From assembly GCF_963855985.1 (NCBI RefSeq), contig NC_087110.1, positions 4,455,001 through 4,519,000 on the forward strand: a stretch of DNA of 64,000 nucleotides, given 5' to 3'. The notes under the pieces were generated by a model, which had not been told where the DNA came from, did not search any database, and worked only from the letters and a program-made list of their open reading frames with translations. Below, piece after piece: positions 23,934-36,275 of the stretch (positions within the stretch are counted from its first letter, which is position 1; each line of letters begins with the position of its first letter). This stretch comes from Ostrinia nubilalis (lineage: Eukaryota > Arthropoda > Insecta > Lepidoptera > Crambidae). The position numbers and the translations under genes are program-made.

Positions 23934-25364
23934 GGCCAGTAGAATTAAACACAAAAATTGATTAAATCGGAAATAATTCCTACAAAAGATTTTTTTGCTT
24001 TAATGGCTTCATTGGTTGCCCATTAAGACTCTCCTAAGTTTTCGACTTCGACGGAATTGTGCTTAAGTGGTGGGGGTCCCCGAAAGGGGCGTTTTTTCGG
24101 TTTTCCGGTTATACCGCGTAAAGGACTTACCCTATCGAAAAGTGGTCTTCATGACGGTTAAAGGGCACTTAATCCTGCATTGAATAAGACCAAATTCATA
24201 TGTTTTGGACAAACCGTTCTCGCGCTAAAGTTCGGCAAAGTAGAAAATATACGTATAATTAATGACCCTCTCCACGTCCAATGGCTTGTTACCCACATGC
24301 TTCCAAGCCTTGTAAAGGGTCGCCTTAACCAGTATAACCCTAACAAGGCTCACGAGTTTCGTTCGCTTATCCTTGTTCGTCCCAGCCGTTCCTTAACTGC
24401 GGTTGCTGCACCTCTTCCTGGCACTCTCCTGAACGACTCTGTGTTACCTAATGTGGCTGCCCCTCTTCCTTGTACCCTCCTGTACGATTTCATTGGCTAG
24501 CCATATGCCTGGTCCTAGGTTCGACGCCACAAAATCAACTTCGTACGAGTGAAAATAGTTAAAATACTATTTCCCGTGCTTGCAACATTTTTCTTTACTG
24601 CTTCGCCTCTATTAGTCGTAGAGTGATTGTATATATCCTATAGCCTTCCTCAATGTATGAGCTATTCAACACAAAAATAATGATTTCAATCAAACTAGTA
24701 ATTCTTAAGATTAGCGCGTTCAAACAAACAAACAAAAAACTCTTCAGCGTTTTAATATGAACTTGTTGTTGTTGATTTTTGGCGTCGAACCATAGACCAG
24801 GCATACGGCTAGGCAACGTAGTCATGCAGGAGGATACAAGGAAGAGGGGCAGCCACAGTAGGTAACACAGAGTCGTTCAGGTGAGTGCCAGGAAGAGGTG
24901 CAGCAACCGCAGTTAAGGAACGGCTGGGACGAACAAGGATAGGCGCATCAAGCTCGTAAGCCTTGATAGGGTTACACTGGTTGAGGTGGCCCTTTTCAAG
25001 ACTTGGAAGCCTGTGGGTAACAAACCATTGGACGTGGAGAGGGTCATTAATTATACGTATATTTTCTACTTTGCCGAACTTTAGCGCGAGAACGGTTTGT
25101 CCAAAACATATAAATTTGGTCTTATTCAATGCAGGATTAAGTGCCCTTCAACCGTCATGAAGACCACTTTTTGATAGGGTAAGTCCTTTACGCGGTATAA
25201 CCGGAAAACCGAAAAAATGCCTCTTTCGGGGGCCCCCACCACTTAAGCACAACTCCGTCGAAGTCGAAAACTTAGGAGAGTCTTAATGGGCAACCAATGA
25301 AGCCATTAAAACAATAAAATCTTTTGTAGGAATTATTTCCGATTTAAAAGCTAATTCTACTGGA
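23934..25364. mobile_element. 1.4-kb foldback element with 600-bp arms
   Basis: The left arm (23934-24540) and right arm (about 24760-25364) are inverted copies, starting GGCCAGTAGAATTA and ending TAATTCTACTGGACT. Each arm contains the same 106-codon open frame (NKTKFICFGQTVLALKFGKV), on + at 24180-24500 and on - at 24809-25129. The frame matches no family I recognise and simply follows the duplication. The spacer holds a fragment of the interspersed repeat seen at 46985-47122. Confidence 0.75.
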
Positions 25365-27751
25365 CTATAAGTAGAGACTGAATAAATTAATAACCGATTT
25401 GGTATTACATGGATCTCACAACTTTTTACCGTAGAACAACTGAGTTGCGAGACTTGGTTTTTTTGACAAGTATTGTTTTTGATGGGATAAAATCTTACAC
25501 CCTATAAGGAAGATAAGAATACTACCTACCTACTACCGTATAAAAAATGCTCCGCCTGTGAAATCGCTGTCAGTCAAACCAAAAATTACAGAACAGGATA
25601 TTATTTTCAAGTCTAGCCTTAAAGTTAGGACAAAAACTAATAAATTTTCCATGACTTTATTTAAATTTTCCATGACTCGGAGGCGAACTGTAAGGAAAAC
25701 AGCGGCGATCACAATAGATCGATAACGGTCGCAGTGATACTAGGACTTTATTGAACTAGAATAGCCGCTCAACACAAATAAAATAAATGACTTTATTTAT
25801 AAAAGGTCTAGTTACTTTTTAAAGGTAGCTCCGCAAATAATAAAACTTTACTAACGTAGGAAACAGGAAAAGTAAAAAACATAACCCTCCTTCTGGCACA
25901 GTCGGGTAAAAAGATTATAAATGTGCCATAGATGGTGCATTCGAACGTTAACAAAAAATCCCGCCTAACCTCTTCGGTATGCTTCTGATTCCCTGTGCCC
26001 TGAGCACGAATAATATCGTATATCGTTCTAGTCATAATAACGAGATGGTAGGTATTTCTACATAATATACAGGATGTTGATTTCAATCCTCGCCATTTTT
26101 AGGGAGTTGATTAAATAGCTTATTCTGATCACGAATAAGTAAAAAAAATACTTAAAAAAAACCGCACCGTAAACGTTTGTATGTAACTGTCGTTTTTAAG
26201 GAATACGATTACGTGAGTTGTTGTTCATACTCGGGGCACTGCTTATCAATGGCTTCTGCGCTTTGAAGAATGCCAACAAATTCCACGATGACGTAGGTAA
26301 TACCTACGGGCGCGGGTGGTGCGGTGCATCTGGCTGGAAAACACTGACATCTAACCCGTTGTAATTGGGGCTATTTTACATTGAGACACAGCTGTACACA
26401 CAGCTCTCTTCGATATCGTGAGCAGCTGATGTTTTGACAAAGTACTTCACGCAAAATCTGCTTTTATGGTTACAACCATAAGACTCAAAGTTGAATGATT
26501 AAATTGAGTTACAATACAACCGTTCGAGTTCGTGACGGGAACGGCCACTTTGCCACAATCAAGTTGCATACTCGGTAAGTTCATTTTAAACTAAACCAGT
26601 GTACTTAATACATTTTTACATTAAGGTATCACAGTGTTTAATTAGATTAATGTGCTGTCATTTGTATTTTGAACAATACTAGAATACCTACAGAAAATCT
26701 TTGTTGGATCTAATACTTGTGTAAAAAATAATGTCATAAACATTTATGATTTTTTTAACTGTACAATATCATCATTGGTTTGTAATGTAATACGTTGAAG
26801 AGTGTGTTGTTCCCGTAGTGAAGACTAAAATTAAATGACGATGAAGATGAAATGGACAATATTGATAAAATACTAAATCTCGGTAAATACTTATTTTTAT
26901 AAAATGTTCATTAAAAATAAATGAAATAAAGAAATATTACTTCTAAAAAGTACTTATAAAATGATTCTTAATCTTCTGTAGAACTTATGCGACGAATGAA
27001 AATAGCTGCATTTTAATGTTATTAACATTAAATATTACTCGTACAACATCATTAGAGAAATCTTACATAATAAAATTGAATCACCATCACCAAATTAATA
27101 ATCTAGGTTACTATTTTTTAGGAAATATTTTTATTTTTATTTTATTATATTTTATTGTTAAGAAAAAAAAACAAACAGCATTGTATAACACACATATAGT
27201 TACCAATTATTTTCATTTTTAACACAATTTAAGCACCCGACAAGCATTTGATTAGAAAACCTTCTGTCTTTTAGCTACACTGTGGTTGTATTACTATTTA
27301 CTATGCATCGTTATACTATTACTTATTCTGTGGCATTGTGCGGATCGTGCCTCTCATTTCCTCCCGATTATTGTGAAAAGGATGACGAATCCTTTATTAA
27401 ATAAATACCACGTGACTATGTTTGTTATTTTTGATCATAATAACATTAGAATGATAACAAGACGTTTTTTTTTTTGCAAAAAAATAATGTACCTAATAAA
27501 CATAAAAAAAAGGTTAAAAGTTAAGATAAAAAAAGAACTGTGTAGTTATTACCTAACCTACTTAAGTATGTAAATCCTTCAAAGAAGAACTGAAGTATTT
27601 AAAAATGTATTGTACTATCATTAAAATTAAACAATTTAATCTGCATACCTACTATGTTTTACCTACATATTGCAAAACTAAATTATAAAAAAGTACAGAG
27701 AATTAAGCGATTAAATTAAAAGTTTGGGTTAAAACTAAAATTAGTAAGTTT
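25365..27751. other. No gene recognised
   Basis: About 26190-26575 is less AT-rich than its surroundings and ends in a good splice-donor-like GGTAAGTTC (26573-26581), so a first exon is conceivable, but no protein supports it. The remainder is AT-rich with no recognised element. Confidence 0.35.
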
Positions 27752-27942
27752 AAGCCTGGGTTGCACTATCTTACTTTGACTTTAACGAACGTCAAAAATC
27801 TGTCAAACTCCATACAAAATACACCCGATATCGTTATTAGTTACGGTTAAAGTTTGATGGGTTTTTTTGTATGGAGTTTGACAGATTTTTGACGTTTGTC
27901 ACAGTACTCCTCACAGTTAAAGTAAGATGCAACCCAGCCTTA
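27752..27942. mobile_element. MITE of the GGGTTGCAC..TTACTTTGAC family
   Basis: The arms read AAGCCTGGGTTGCACTATC and GATGCAACCCAGCCTT, with inner complementary blocks around TCTGTCAAACTCCATAC. The total is 191 bp. Confidence 0.7.
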
Positions 27943-27949
27943 GTTAGGT

Positions 27950-28376
27950 AATATTTTTACAAGCAAAAGTACGGCCCGCGCGCTCGGTATTTTGTGGTAT
28001 CACAAAACGTAGAAGGCGTTGACCTTTCATACAACCGGCCGCGGCCTCAGCCAGCCAGCTGATTCGAAACGCGAACACGCGCGGTGCCCGCCATTATGAC
28101 GATGTTATTGCGCCCGCCAGTGCCGAGACAGTTTGAGAACGGACCGCACGTCTCTCCACACCGCTACTTTTATCTCGCTCACACGTATAACGTCGTCTCT
28201 GTCTTCGTCGCCTGCCTCTCGTCGCGCCATTTTGTTGGAAGTATTGGAACGCGCTGCATGCACGCGTTGTGTCGTGTCACGTTCAAGATTTTGTTTTTGG
28301 ATCTGCGCGAGTGTATTACAGTTTTTACTCAGAAGTTTCGTGTTATTTGAGTGTATTATAAAAAAGTGTTATCAAG
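27950..28376 (+). promoter_or_regulatory. CpG-rich 5' region of the KRBA2-like gene
   Basis: The sequence shifts from AT-rich to CG-rich about 400 bp before the ATG (GGCCCGCGCGCTCGG, ACGCGCGGTGCCCGCC and others). Upstream ATGs at 28096 and 28258 are in other frames. No TATA box is obvious. A promoter role is inferred only from composition and position. Confidence 0.4.
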
Positions 28377-30197
28377 ATGGGACCGAAGAAGAAATCTAAA
28401 GACCTCGAAAGCTTAGAAATTTCTGAAGAATGCAGAAAAGCATATTTGAAACTGCTGGACACATATTTCGAGAAGAATGCTTTTGACTTCGTTCCTCCAT
28501 TTAATAGTGACGGTTTGTTGAAGTTGAAAAACAGTCTACAAGAACCAGAGACCGCATTAAATAGCGAAAAGCGAGCTCAGCTTCGGTCCTTTTATGATAT
28601 TTGCGGCGACCATGTGATAAAAAAACGAAAGTCACTCCTAGAGCCGATCAGGCGCTACGTCGCGTGCGAAGATGCTTATGATCTTATATTAAATGCGCAT
28701 CTTTCGACAGATCATGCGGGACTAGAAGAAATAATTCAAACTCTTAGACCTCGATACTGTGTGAGCAAGATGGCAATCAAACTTTTCCTGAGCTTATGCC
28801 AAGTTTGCACGTCCAAGGGTTGTGCTGGAATGATAAAAAAGAATGGATATCTGAACGATAGTTGCAAAATTGCTATCATGATGGTGAAGAAATTAGACGA
28901 ATCGTTCAGATATATACTGGTTGTTGTAGACAATGCAACAGATTTCGTCCATTTGAGAGCACTCACATCAGGTGACCATATAACAGTGGCGATGGAATTG
29001 CTCAAAATTTTCACGGATTTTGGACCTCCTAAAGTTATAGACACAAACGCAGAACAGTTTTTCAATATAGTTGTTGATAGTATACGTAAGATGGTACCAG
29101 AATTCGTGATATCAGTAAGAGTAAATCAGTCAGGTGTGCCTGTTGGTCTTCGCGGATTAACCTATCGTGTGGAAAAGTACCTGATTGAATGGCAAAATAA
29201 GTCTGACTCTATAAGCTGGGCGTTTGGTGTACACATGGTACAATGGCGGTTGAACAATACAAAAAGCTTTACATTGGAAACAAGTTTTCAAAATCTGTTT
29301 TACAGATCACCTAATAGTCTAGTGCCTGAGGATGATAATGGCTGGTTTGACTTTTCGCGCGTTGAAAAAGAAAGTTTAGATACGAACGACGCACCAACGG
29401 ATAGCCAGGAATTAGAACCAATTGTTATAGAAGATGAAAAATCTAACTCTGAATCTGAAGAAGGATCAGGTTTGAAGCAAGATGATATTGTTAAAAATCT
29501 TGAAAATGATTTGTACGAATGCTTTAAAGACCAATTATGGGCGGAAGTTACACAGATACAGAACGAATTAAATACCAAAGAAACAAATATTGTTGAACAA
29601 TCAGATGACATTGTTGAAATGCCGTATGTTAAAGCAGAAACATCTGAAAGTATTGTCAAAGATGAAGAAGAATCTGAACATTTACGCAAAGAGGAACAAG
29701 AACTGGACAGAATAGTCATGGAACTAAAACGTGAGAGTTTGGCCATGGATGAACAAATTTGCGCAGTACCGAGCACTTCTTCATCGAATGATATAAGTCG
29801 TATGGATATGGAGAATGACGATAGTGATAGTGATAGTGCTACCGAGTCTGTTGATAGTATTTCTAATTATAGGAATGATGATGATGATGGTGTCAATGCA
29901 GTCGTTTTTTGTGATGATGTTACTGACATCCCATCTTTAATTACTGAACGAGGTAACGTCACGGTATTATCTGTCGAACTACACGATGACGATTCTGACT
30001 CTGAAATGAAAAATAATATAAAAAAGAGATGTTGCATTTGTTTAAAGAATTTAGAAAAAGAGTTTTTCACTTGCAATAACTGTCTCAAAAATGTTCACGA
30101 GTCTTGTTATAACAAAAATCATATGTGTTGCAATTTATGTTTCAAAGCCTTTGTGAGGAAAATACGGAAAATGAGAAAAAAATCAAATGTGAACTAA
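28377..30197 (+). CDS. KRBA2-like, integrase-derived protein (606 aa, intronless, probably catalytically dead)
   Basis: One uninterrupted frame begins at ATCAAGATGG, a good initiation context. Residues 100-145 carry an integrase-type zinc motif (H108, H113, C141, C144). Residues 178-310 match an rve integrase core, with D185 in LVVVDNATDF and D222 in KVIDTNAEQFF. The third acidic residue should fall near residue 257 in a QSxGxVER-like motif, but the sequence there is QSGVPVGLRG, so E is missing. SFTLETSFQNLFYRSP (297-312) fits the core's end. An acidic, Ser-rich linker (330-545) follows, and a Cys/His cluster (C552, C553, C555, C566, C569, H574, C577, H582, C584, C585, C588) resembles the C-terminal zinc module of KRAB-A-domain-containing protein 2-like insect proteins. 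I infer a nuclear, DNA- or chromatin-binding domesticated protein. No terminal repeats are visible around it. An old inactive transposon copy is the alternative. Confidence 0.8.
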   Translation: MGPKKKSKDLESLEISEECRKAYLKLLDTYFEKNAFDFVPPFNSDGLLKLKNSLQEPETALNSEKRAQLRSFYDICGDHVIKKRKSLLEPIRRYVACEDAYDLILNAHLSTDHAGLEEIIQTLRPRYCVSKMAIKLFLSLCQVCTSKGCAGMIKKNGYLNDSCKIAIMMVKKLDESFRYILVVVDNATDFVHLRALTSGDHITVAMELLKIFTDFGPPKVIDTNAEQFFNIVVDSIRKMVPEFVISVRVNQSGVPVGLRGLTYRVEKYLIEWQNKSDSISWAFGVHMVQWRLNNTKSFTLETSFQNLFYRSPNSLVPEDDNGWFDFSRVEKESLDTNDAPTDSQELEPIVIEDEKSNSESEEGSGLKQDDIVKNLENDLYECFKDQLWAEVTQIQNELNTKETNIVEQSDDIVEMPYVKAETSESIVKDEEESEHLRKEEQELDRIVMELKRESLAMDEQICAVPSTSSSNDISRMDMENDDSDSDSATESVDSISNYRNDDDDGVNAVVFCDDVTDIPSLITERGNVTVLSVELHDDDSDSEMKNNIKKRCCICLKNLEKEFFTCNNCLKNVHESCYNKNHMCCNLCFKAFVRKIRKMRKKSNVN

Positions 30198-31286
30198 ATT
30201 ACCAACGCTCAAATTATTAAGTTTTTAATTACTACCTACAGTTGCTGAATACATTTTTCAAAAGTTCTATAGTCTTTTATTTTTTACTTCTAATACCTAC
30301 ATTATTTTAGTTTAAAGTGAGACCCTGGGATGGCATTTAATCGTTTTTTTTTCTAAAAATTATCCGCTAAGTTTTATAAATAAACTAAAATTACCTAAAC
30401 AGACAAATTTTATAAATTAAACTGTCAAAAAATCATGTTCGGTTATACATAGGTAAGTAGTTGTTGTTACTTAGCATTTAGTTGGTTGGATAATTTACAA
30501 TAACAATAATTTATTACTATAATTATAATTTAATGTTCGCTTCCCTTGAATAAAAATTTAAAACACATTAAAATATTTGTTCAGTACAGCAAACGCTGAG
30601 CACATGTTTTGTTTGATAACAAAGACTAGGCGACTATCGCGGGCAAGCGAGCGCATGACGTCACTCAACATCGCGCGGCATGATGGCGACGCGTGATCGA
30701 CAGGTCAGTGCACCCGGCCGACGCGCGCAGACGTCCCAGCTGGTAGAAAACAAAATGGCTCGCGATTTGCGCGCCAAAACAATAGAAACAAACAAATAGC
30801 AATGTTTATAATATTTTGTACTTACTGAGCACTGGCATGTTTTTGGTAGTTTTAATTTTGCTATTCTGTAACAAAAAGAAACAAAGTATAAAGAAAGTAG
30901 TTAAATACTAGTCATTAGGGTTATAATAGATATGGTTAATAGATTAGATAGATACCTAGGAGATATCTAGGAGTTTAAAAAATGCGACCTACCTCATCTT
31001 TTCTTTCAAAAGTAAAAGTAGGTAGGTACCTACCTAAGTAACATTTTACAAACACACCATTTACCTACTACACTACACTACCTACAACCGGGCGATATGG
31101 AAAACATTGGGGGAGGCCTATGTTCAGCTGTTGACGTCCGAATTTCGAATGTTGCCATCCCTCTCACGCAAAGCCAGATGCCAGCATGAGCGACGGTGAC
31201 ATATTATAGATCCGAAACTACGTAAGCGTTTCGTAGTAGTCCTCAGACCTGCAGTGCCTGAAATGATGAAGAAATTATTATTAAAC
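30198..31286. other. 3' flank of the KRBA2-like gene and a CG-rich patch
   Basis: AATAAA-like signals occur near 30378 and 30548. About 30600-30790 is CG-rich and contains ATGACGTCAC (a CRE-like palindrome, 30655-30664). A promoter is possible but no gene is seen next to it. 31093-31140 is a LINE 3' fragment (TTGGGGGAGGCCTATGTTCA). Confidence 0.4.
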
Positions 31287-31462
31287 TAGCTTTTGCTCGC
31301 GGCTTCACCCGTGTGAAATTCAGGTACCTATGTTATTCTAGGTTATAAAATAAACAATAATAGGTGCAAAGTTTCATCAAAATCCGTTTAGTAGTTTTTG
31401 CGTGAAAGAGTAACAAACATCTATCCAGACATCCAAACTTTCGCATTTTTAATATTAGTAGG
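31287..31462 (+). repeat. Lepidopteran interspersed repeat (CTAGCTTTTGCTCGCGGCTTC)
   Basis: It has the same start and end words as 8589-8822 (CTAGCTTTTGCTCGCGGC; TCGCATTTTTAATATTAGTA). Confidence 0.7.
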
Positions 31463-31799
31463 ATTCCTTTTTTGTCCTTCCTGTAGTGTTATTCACTTTT
31501 TTGTCCCTCAAAGGAATGGAACCCAGGAAAGAATGGTTTCCATAAATCCTATTCTCTACGTGACATCTCCCTAAGGGAGCAGTCATCAAGAATGAAGGCC
31601 TAATTGACAGTAATTTGAAGTCGGAACAAGGTTTCCATTTTGTACTAGGCTGGAAGGGTCGATTCTGAAAACGGACGTTTCTTCTGTGATTAGAAGGCAA
31701 TCTAGATTCTAGGTACAAATATTTTTCTTGTCTTATAAGTAGAAAAAATACTTCGTTTCTAAGTAGGGTACCTACTTTATTAATTTAAGCTTTACCTAG

Positions 31800-31920
31800 C
31801 AGTGGCGGCGTAGCATGGGTTGGCACCCGGGGCGATCACCCCCCCATCCCCCCGTCATAAGCCCTAAGGCACCCCCTGATACTCCCCAGGATTTTGGGGA
31901 CCCCCCTTACGCCGCTAGTG
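31800..31920. mobile_element. 121-bp hAT-type MITE (CAGTGGCGGCGTA ends)
   Basis: The ends are CAGTGGCGGCGTA and TTACGCCGCTAGTG, with a C/G-rich interior. The flanks TTACCTAG (31792-31799) and TGACCTAG (31921-31928) form an 8-bp duplication with one mismatch. Confidence 0.7.
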
Positions 31921-31928
31921 TGACCTAG

Positions 31929-33124
31929 GTCATGGCTAGATTTGTAGGGAATGAAAATGTACTTAACTATACAAATAAGATAATTTAAAATAGTTGCTGA
32001 GTATCTTAGTAAATAAAATAAAACATAAGACTTTAATATTATAGTTGCCATTTGTGTGTGTTGTACTTTATACCTACTATGTCTTGGATCTTGGATTGAA
32101 AATCTTATCTTTTTAGTTTCGATAACTAAACGATCGAAATGATTGTTATTTTTTATCGAATACTGAATTATGTTAAGATCAAAATAATAGTTTTGGTAGG
32201 TAAAATAATTAATTTTTAATTAGTTCTACAATAGAGAATGGTTCCAGAATAGTTCCCTGTGTCTCTAACGTTCTACAATCCCGATGGCAATAACGCGGGA
32301 CACGGGCAATTAAAGTTCAAAACGCGACGCTCTACTGCCCCCTGGTGGTGAGCTACGAAACAGTAGAGTATTTTTAATTAAATACCTACATAATTTTTAA
32401 TTTGAAGCGCGATAACACTGGTTATCGCAAGTACGAACTTTGTTACTCCTGCCAAAATTTTTACGGCAACAAAACACAGTTTCAAGTTAGCAAATTAATG
32501 TTGCTTTGCTGTTTCGCCCAGTCATTTAATTAAAAACTTTATAAAACTGTAGTAGGTACCTATCTTATAAAGTTATTAAACTGACATTTTTTAGCAAAAA
32601 TGTATAGTCTAACGTGGTACCGACTAGGCTGAGTTGCATTGCACCACCAAACTTTGACCGTAACTACCTATTCAACAAAAAAGTAATCGTTCTAAACTTC
32701 TAATTGGTTTATAATCGGCGGAGATATTGCGTATAAAAAAGTTCATCCCCAATTTTCCACCCTTGGGGGTTGTTTTTTTTATTATTAAATTTAAATGGGA
32801 CCACCCTTGAGGTATTACCTATACGCTGAAAAAATATTTGTTCAAATCGGTTCATAAATGGCGGAGTTATCGCGTAACAAACATAGAAAAAAAAAACATA
32901 CGGGTCGAATTGAGAACCTCCTCCTTTTTTGAAGTCGGTTGAAAATCTACAGTTTATAGGTACTTCAGTAGTTACAGTACATTATTATTCCGTGATGTAA
33001 CGAATCCTAAAGTTAATATGTTTCTAAGTAGGTAAGTTCTTTTTACTGTTATCTAACTTATGCTGATTATTTTATTAACTTAAAACAGTTTCTGAATTTC
33101 AATGGCTCGACGACCAAAATAACT
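31929..33124. other. No gene recognised
   Basis: About 32680-32945 is an interspersed repeat ending ACCTCCTCCTTTTTTGAAG; a diverged piece of it lies near 15050. The rest is unassigned. Confidence 0.4.
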
Positions 33125-33250
33125 AACGCCCGTATTCACTACAAATCGAACGCACAGCGTTAAATAGTGCTCTGTGATTGGTTCGCGTGTCACCCTGTGC
33201 GTCCACGCGCACTGTGAGACCTCATAGTAATGTTTGTGAATACGGGCGTA
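33125..33250. mobile_element. MITE of the CGTATTCACAAAC family, copy 2
   Basis: An inverted copy of 19971-20115, with ends ACGCCCGTATTCAC and TTTGTGAATACGGGCGT. Confidence 0.65.
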
Positions 33251-33440
33251 ACCGTTGTTTGTTAACTAAGTATTTAGCAACTCTATCCCTTCGTAGTTGA
33301 AGTTTTGTCCATTTCTGTGTAATTTAAGCACTGGCGGTTCAACTAGCAAGCTAGGAGCACTAAAGCGGTTTCAACTCTGTGCACTTGTTTATTACTTCAA
33401 TTCATGTACAGTCAGCATACAAAATATTTATTTTGCAGTC

Positions 33441-33535
33441 TATCATCATCATCATCTCAGCCATAGGACGTCCACTGCTGAACATAGGCCTCCCCAATGC
33501 TATCCATCTTAACCGGTTGCGCGTCCAGCGCCTTC
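33441..33535 (-). mobile_element. LINE 3' end, minus orientation
   Basis: CATCATCATCTCAGCCATAG then GACGTCCACTGCTGAACATAG and AGGCCTCCCCAATGC. Confidence 0.65.
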
Positions 33536-35172
33536 CTGTCTATCATAATTAGTTCTGATTTTTCAATCGTCAGATATGTTTTCTTAGGTGAAGAATGGAA
33601 CTTGTCATTTTGACTTATTTCTCATATTGAACCTGTCAATATGCCAAACTTATTCTTCAGTTAAAAGTTATCCGTTAGTAGATATCGCCCATTTGCGACG
33701 ACACTGTGACATCTCGAGATATACGATTTTTTGTTTTACCGAAATTCTGAACCGCAATCATATCGTTAAATAATACGAGTAGATGTAGACTGATAACCAT
33801 ACATTCGTTTTGAAGAATAGTTCAAATACTAGTAATACAGTGCAAATAAAACATACTTATACGACAGTCTGTTTTTACAGACACAACAAGCAAAATATTT
33901 TATATTATGCGATGGCCTTAGATTAGCTTAATCTAAGACGATAGCTAACAAAATTATCTATTAGTAGAAGTATGCTAGAATAGCAATGCGTTGGATGACC
34001 CCAGATATTTATTTATTTATTTATTATTATGTAATTATTCAATGTTACTTATCTGTATTGGCTATGTTTTGCTTTCTGCAAAAAAGGTATTTTAATGTTT
34101 TAATATAATTACAGATCATCAGCAATTGACTGAATTTTATCGCTTATTGCCCAAATATACTTTGGCGGGCGCAACATTGTTTTGTATAATAATATTGCAA
34201 TATAACTATTTCAGAAAAACTACGCCAATAAAATGGCTACATTATTTAAATATTATCTTTTATAAATTTAATTTTAAATAAGTATAAAAAATTAAAACAC
34301 CCTAAAAGGTACCAAAATCTCGCTTTTTTGCCATTTTATTCGCCGGGGACGGCGATTTTTGCGTTGATAATTTTAGGATTAAATTGTCATAACTAGTCCG
34401 TTATAAAATATCTATTTACTAACCTAGTAGGTATCTACAATTTTTTCTTCTGCATACATACATACCTACTTAGTACAGTTTCTCTTACTGTGTTTTTTTT
34501 TGTAGTAGTTTACGAGATTCTACTTTTGAGAGTTTTGCGTTTATTTTGATAGGCAATAATTTTTAGAATAAGAAAACTTAATGTGAGCTTAAATATAGTA
34601 TGTATAAAACTGTCTGTCTAGTTAGATAATATTTTTATAAGTGCAATTTAACATAGCAAAGCGAAATATTCGCCTGTTCCAATAATTACCTCATTTTTAC
34701 TGATTGTAATGTTATTAAAATAAAAAACATTTTTTCAAGATCAACGTTTTATCTAAATATTGACTTACATAAATATATTTTTTTACATCATCTTCAACGT
34801 GACAACTGAACTTACCATCTTCAAAATATTATTTTTTTACTAGAACAACGTGATAAGTTGTCTCTTTTTTTTTCAATCGCTATAATTTCATCAATTTAGA
34901 CGCAAATTTATGTCTTACTATAAATATTTAAATTCATTAATAGTTAATCTTTAAATGTTTCATACATAATTAGGTAATCCTAACCTTCTTTTAAGAGTTA
35001 TGGTCATTCAAAAGTTAAAAAGTCGTTTTCTGGAAAACCACTGTTTTTGATATACCACAGTGTCGTCGCAAATGGACGATATTTGAAGAAAGCCGTTCTA
35101 GGTGATTTGGAAGTACCTGGTGCAATAATAAAAAATAAGTAATCTTTGTCCAAGACTTTTTTTAGTTTGGAT
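33536..35172. other. No gene recognised
   Basis: AT-rich. A small perfect hairpin (CTTAGATTA/TTAATCTAAG) lies near 33917-33938. No element or gene is identified. Confidence 0.4.
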
Positions 35173-35420
35173 TCCACCACGAGTCACGACGTGAAACTTA
35201 TGTAATCTATATCTATCTATATAAATAAAAATGAATAATAATTGATGTTCGTTAGTCTGATTAAAACTCGAGAACGGCTGGGCCGATCTAGCTGATTTTG
35301 GTTTTAAAATGTTTGTCGTAGTCCAGGGTAGGTCTAAACGGTGAACAAATACGCGCGCGATATTGTTTTTCTGTGACAGACAAAATTCCACGCGGGCGAA
35401 GCCGCGGGCGGAAAGCTAGT
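35173..35420 (-). repeat. Lepidopteran interspersed repeat, minus orientation
   Basis: It ends CACGCGGGCGAAGCCGCGGG then CGGAAAGCTAGTG, the complement of the family start seen at 8589. Confidence 0.7.
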
Positions 35421-36109
35421 GTGGAATAAAAAAAGAAAAGCATGTTTTTTTAATAGTATTAAAGTAAGTAAAAATTCGTGATTTTTTTGCAGACCGTACT
35501 CTGTTACAGTTTATGGTTCAATTTTCTAAAGAGGAGGACGGACGGACAAATTAGTGTACACTATAGTATTTAATAGAGAATCAGTTTTTCAGTCACTTTT
35601 GTATATCGCTTTGACTAATTTTGTTTTTATAATAAAGCTGAGCTAAATTAAAACGCGAGTCTTTTGTGATTAGCCATTTCTAGGGATATGAAAATTCATA
35701 GAACAGAATAAAGGTCATAGCAGACTTATCAACTCGGAAAAAGATCAACACTGTATCGCCTTTCGCGAGCTGTCATCGCCTTTCGCGCGTTATCAAATGC
35801 GAGGCGAGGCGTTTACCTTACGGTGCGGATAAGTGTGCATTGCAGTATGGAGTTTCATACAAAATACTGACCGCTTCAAGTTAATACGGTTACGATCCCT
35901 TTCCGGATTGATAAATGTGTGACGTCCTTTAAAATATTATGCTACTGGTGCATCAGGCATTCAGGAGATCTAGCAAACATTTAATTAAGCTAGTACTTAT
36001 TATAGGAGCCGGAGAACTCATTCATTTTGCAAAATAGTAGCACCTTGTTCATTACTACTCCCACCTCTCGTTCCCACCGCTGCAACTTCTGTGTAGCCTG
36101 GATCTACAG

Positions 36110-36275
36110 CTTCATCATCATCATCATCATCATTTCAGCCGTAGGACGTCCACTGCTGAACATAGGCCTCCCCCAATGCTTTCCATGTTGATCGATTGGT
36201 AGCGGCCTGCATCCAGCGCTTCCCTGCTACCTTTATGATGTCGTCGGACCACGGTGGACCGTAGACCGATGGATC
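36110..36275 (-). mobile_element. LINE 3' end with (CAT)n, minus orientation
   Basis: (CATCAT)n, then TTTCAGCCGTAGGACGTCC, AGGCCTCCCCCAATGC and CGGCCTGCATCCAGCGC. The flanks 35421-36109 hold nothing recognised. Confidence 0.7.

Noticed and set aside
24180..24500. 106-codon frame as a real gene
   Set aside because: It is duplicated on the other arm of a palindrome, shows no recognised family and no promoter or splice context.
28084..28376. Upstream open frames in the CG-rich region before the KRBA2-like gene
   Set aside because: Arg/Ser-rich composition follows base content; they overlap each other in different frames and the longer one runs into the gene in another frame.
28736..30088. Minus-strand open frames opposite the KRBA2-like gene
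   Set aside because: They are shadows of the acidic, Ser-rich coding strand.
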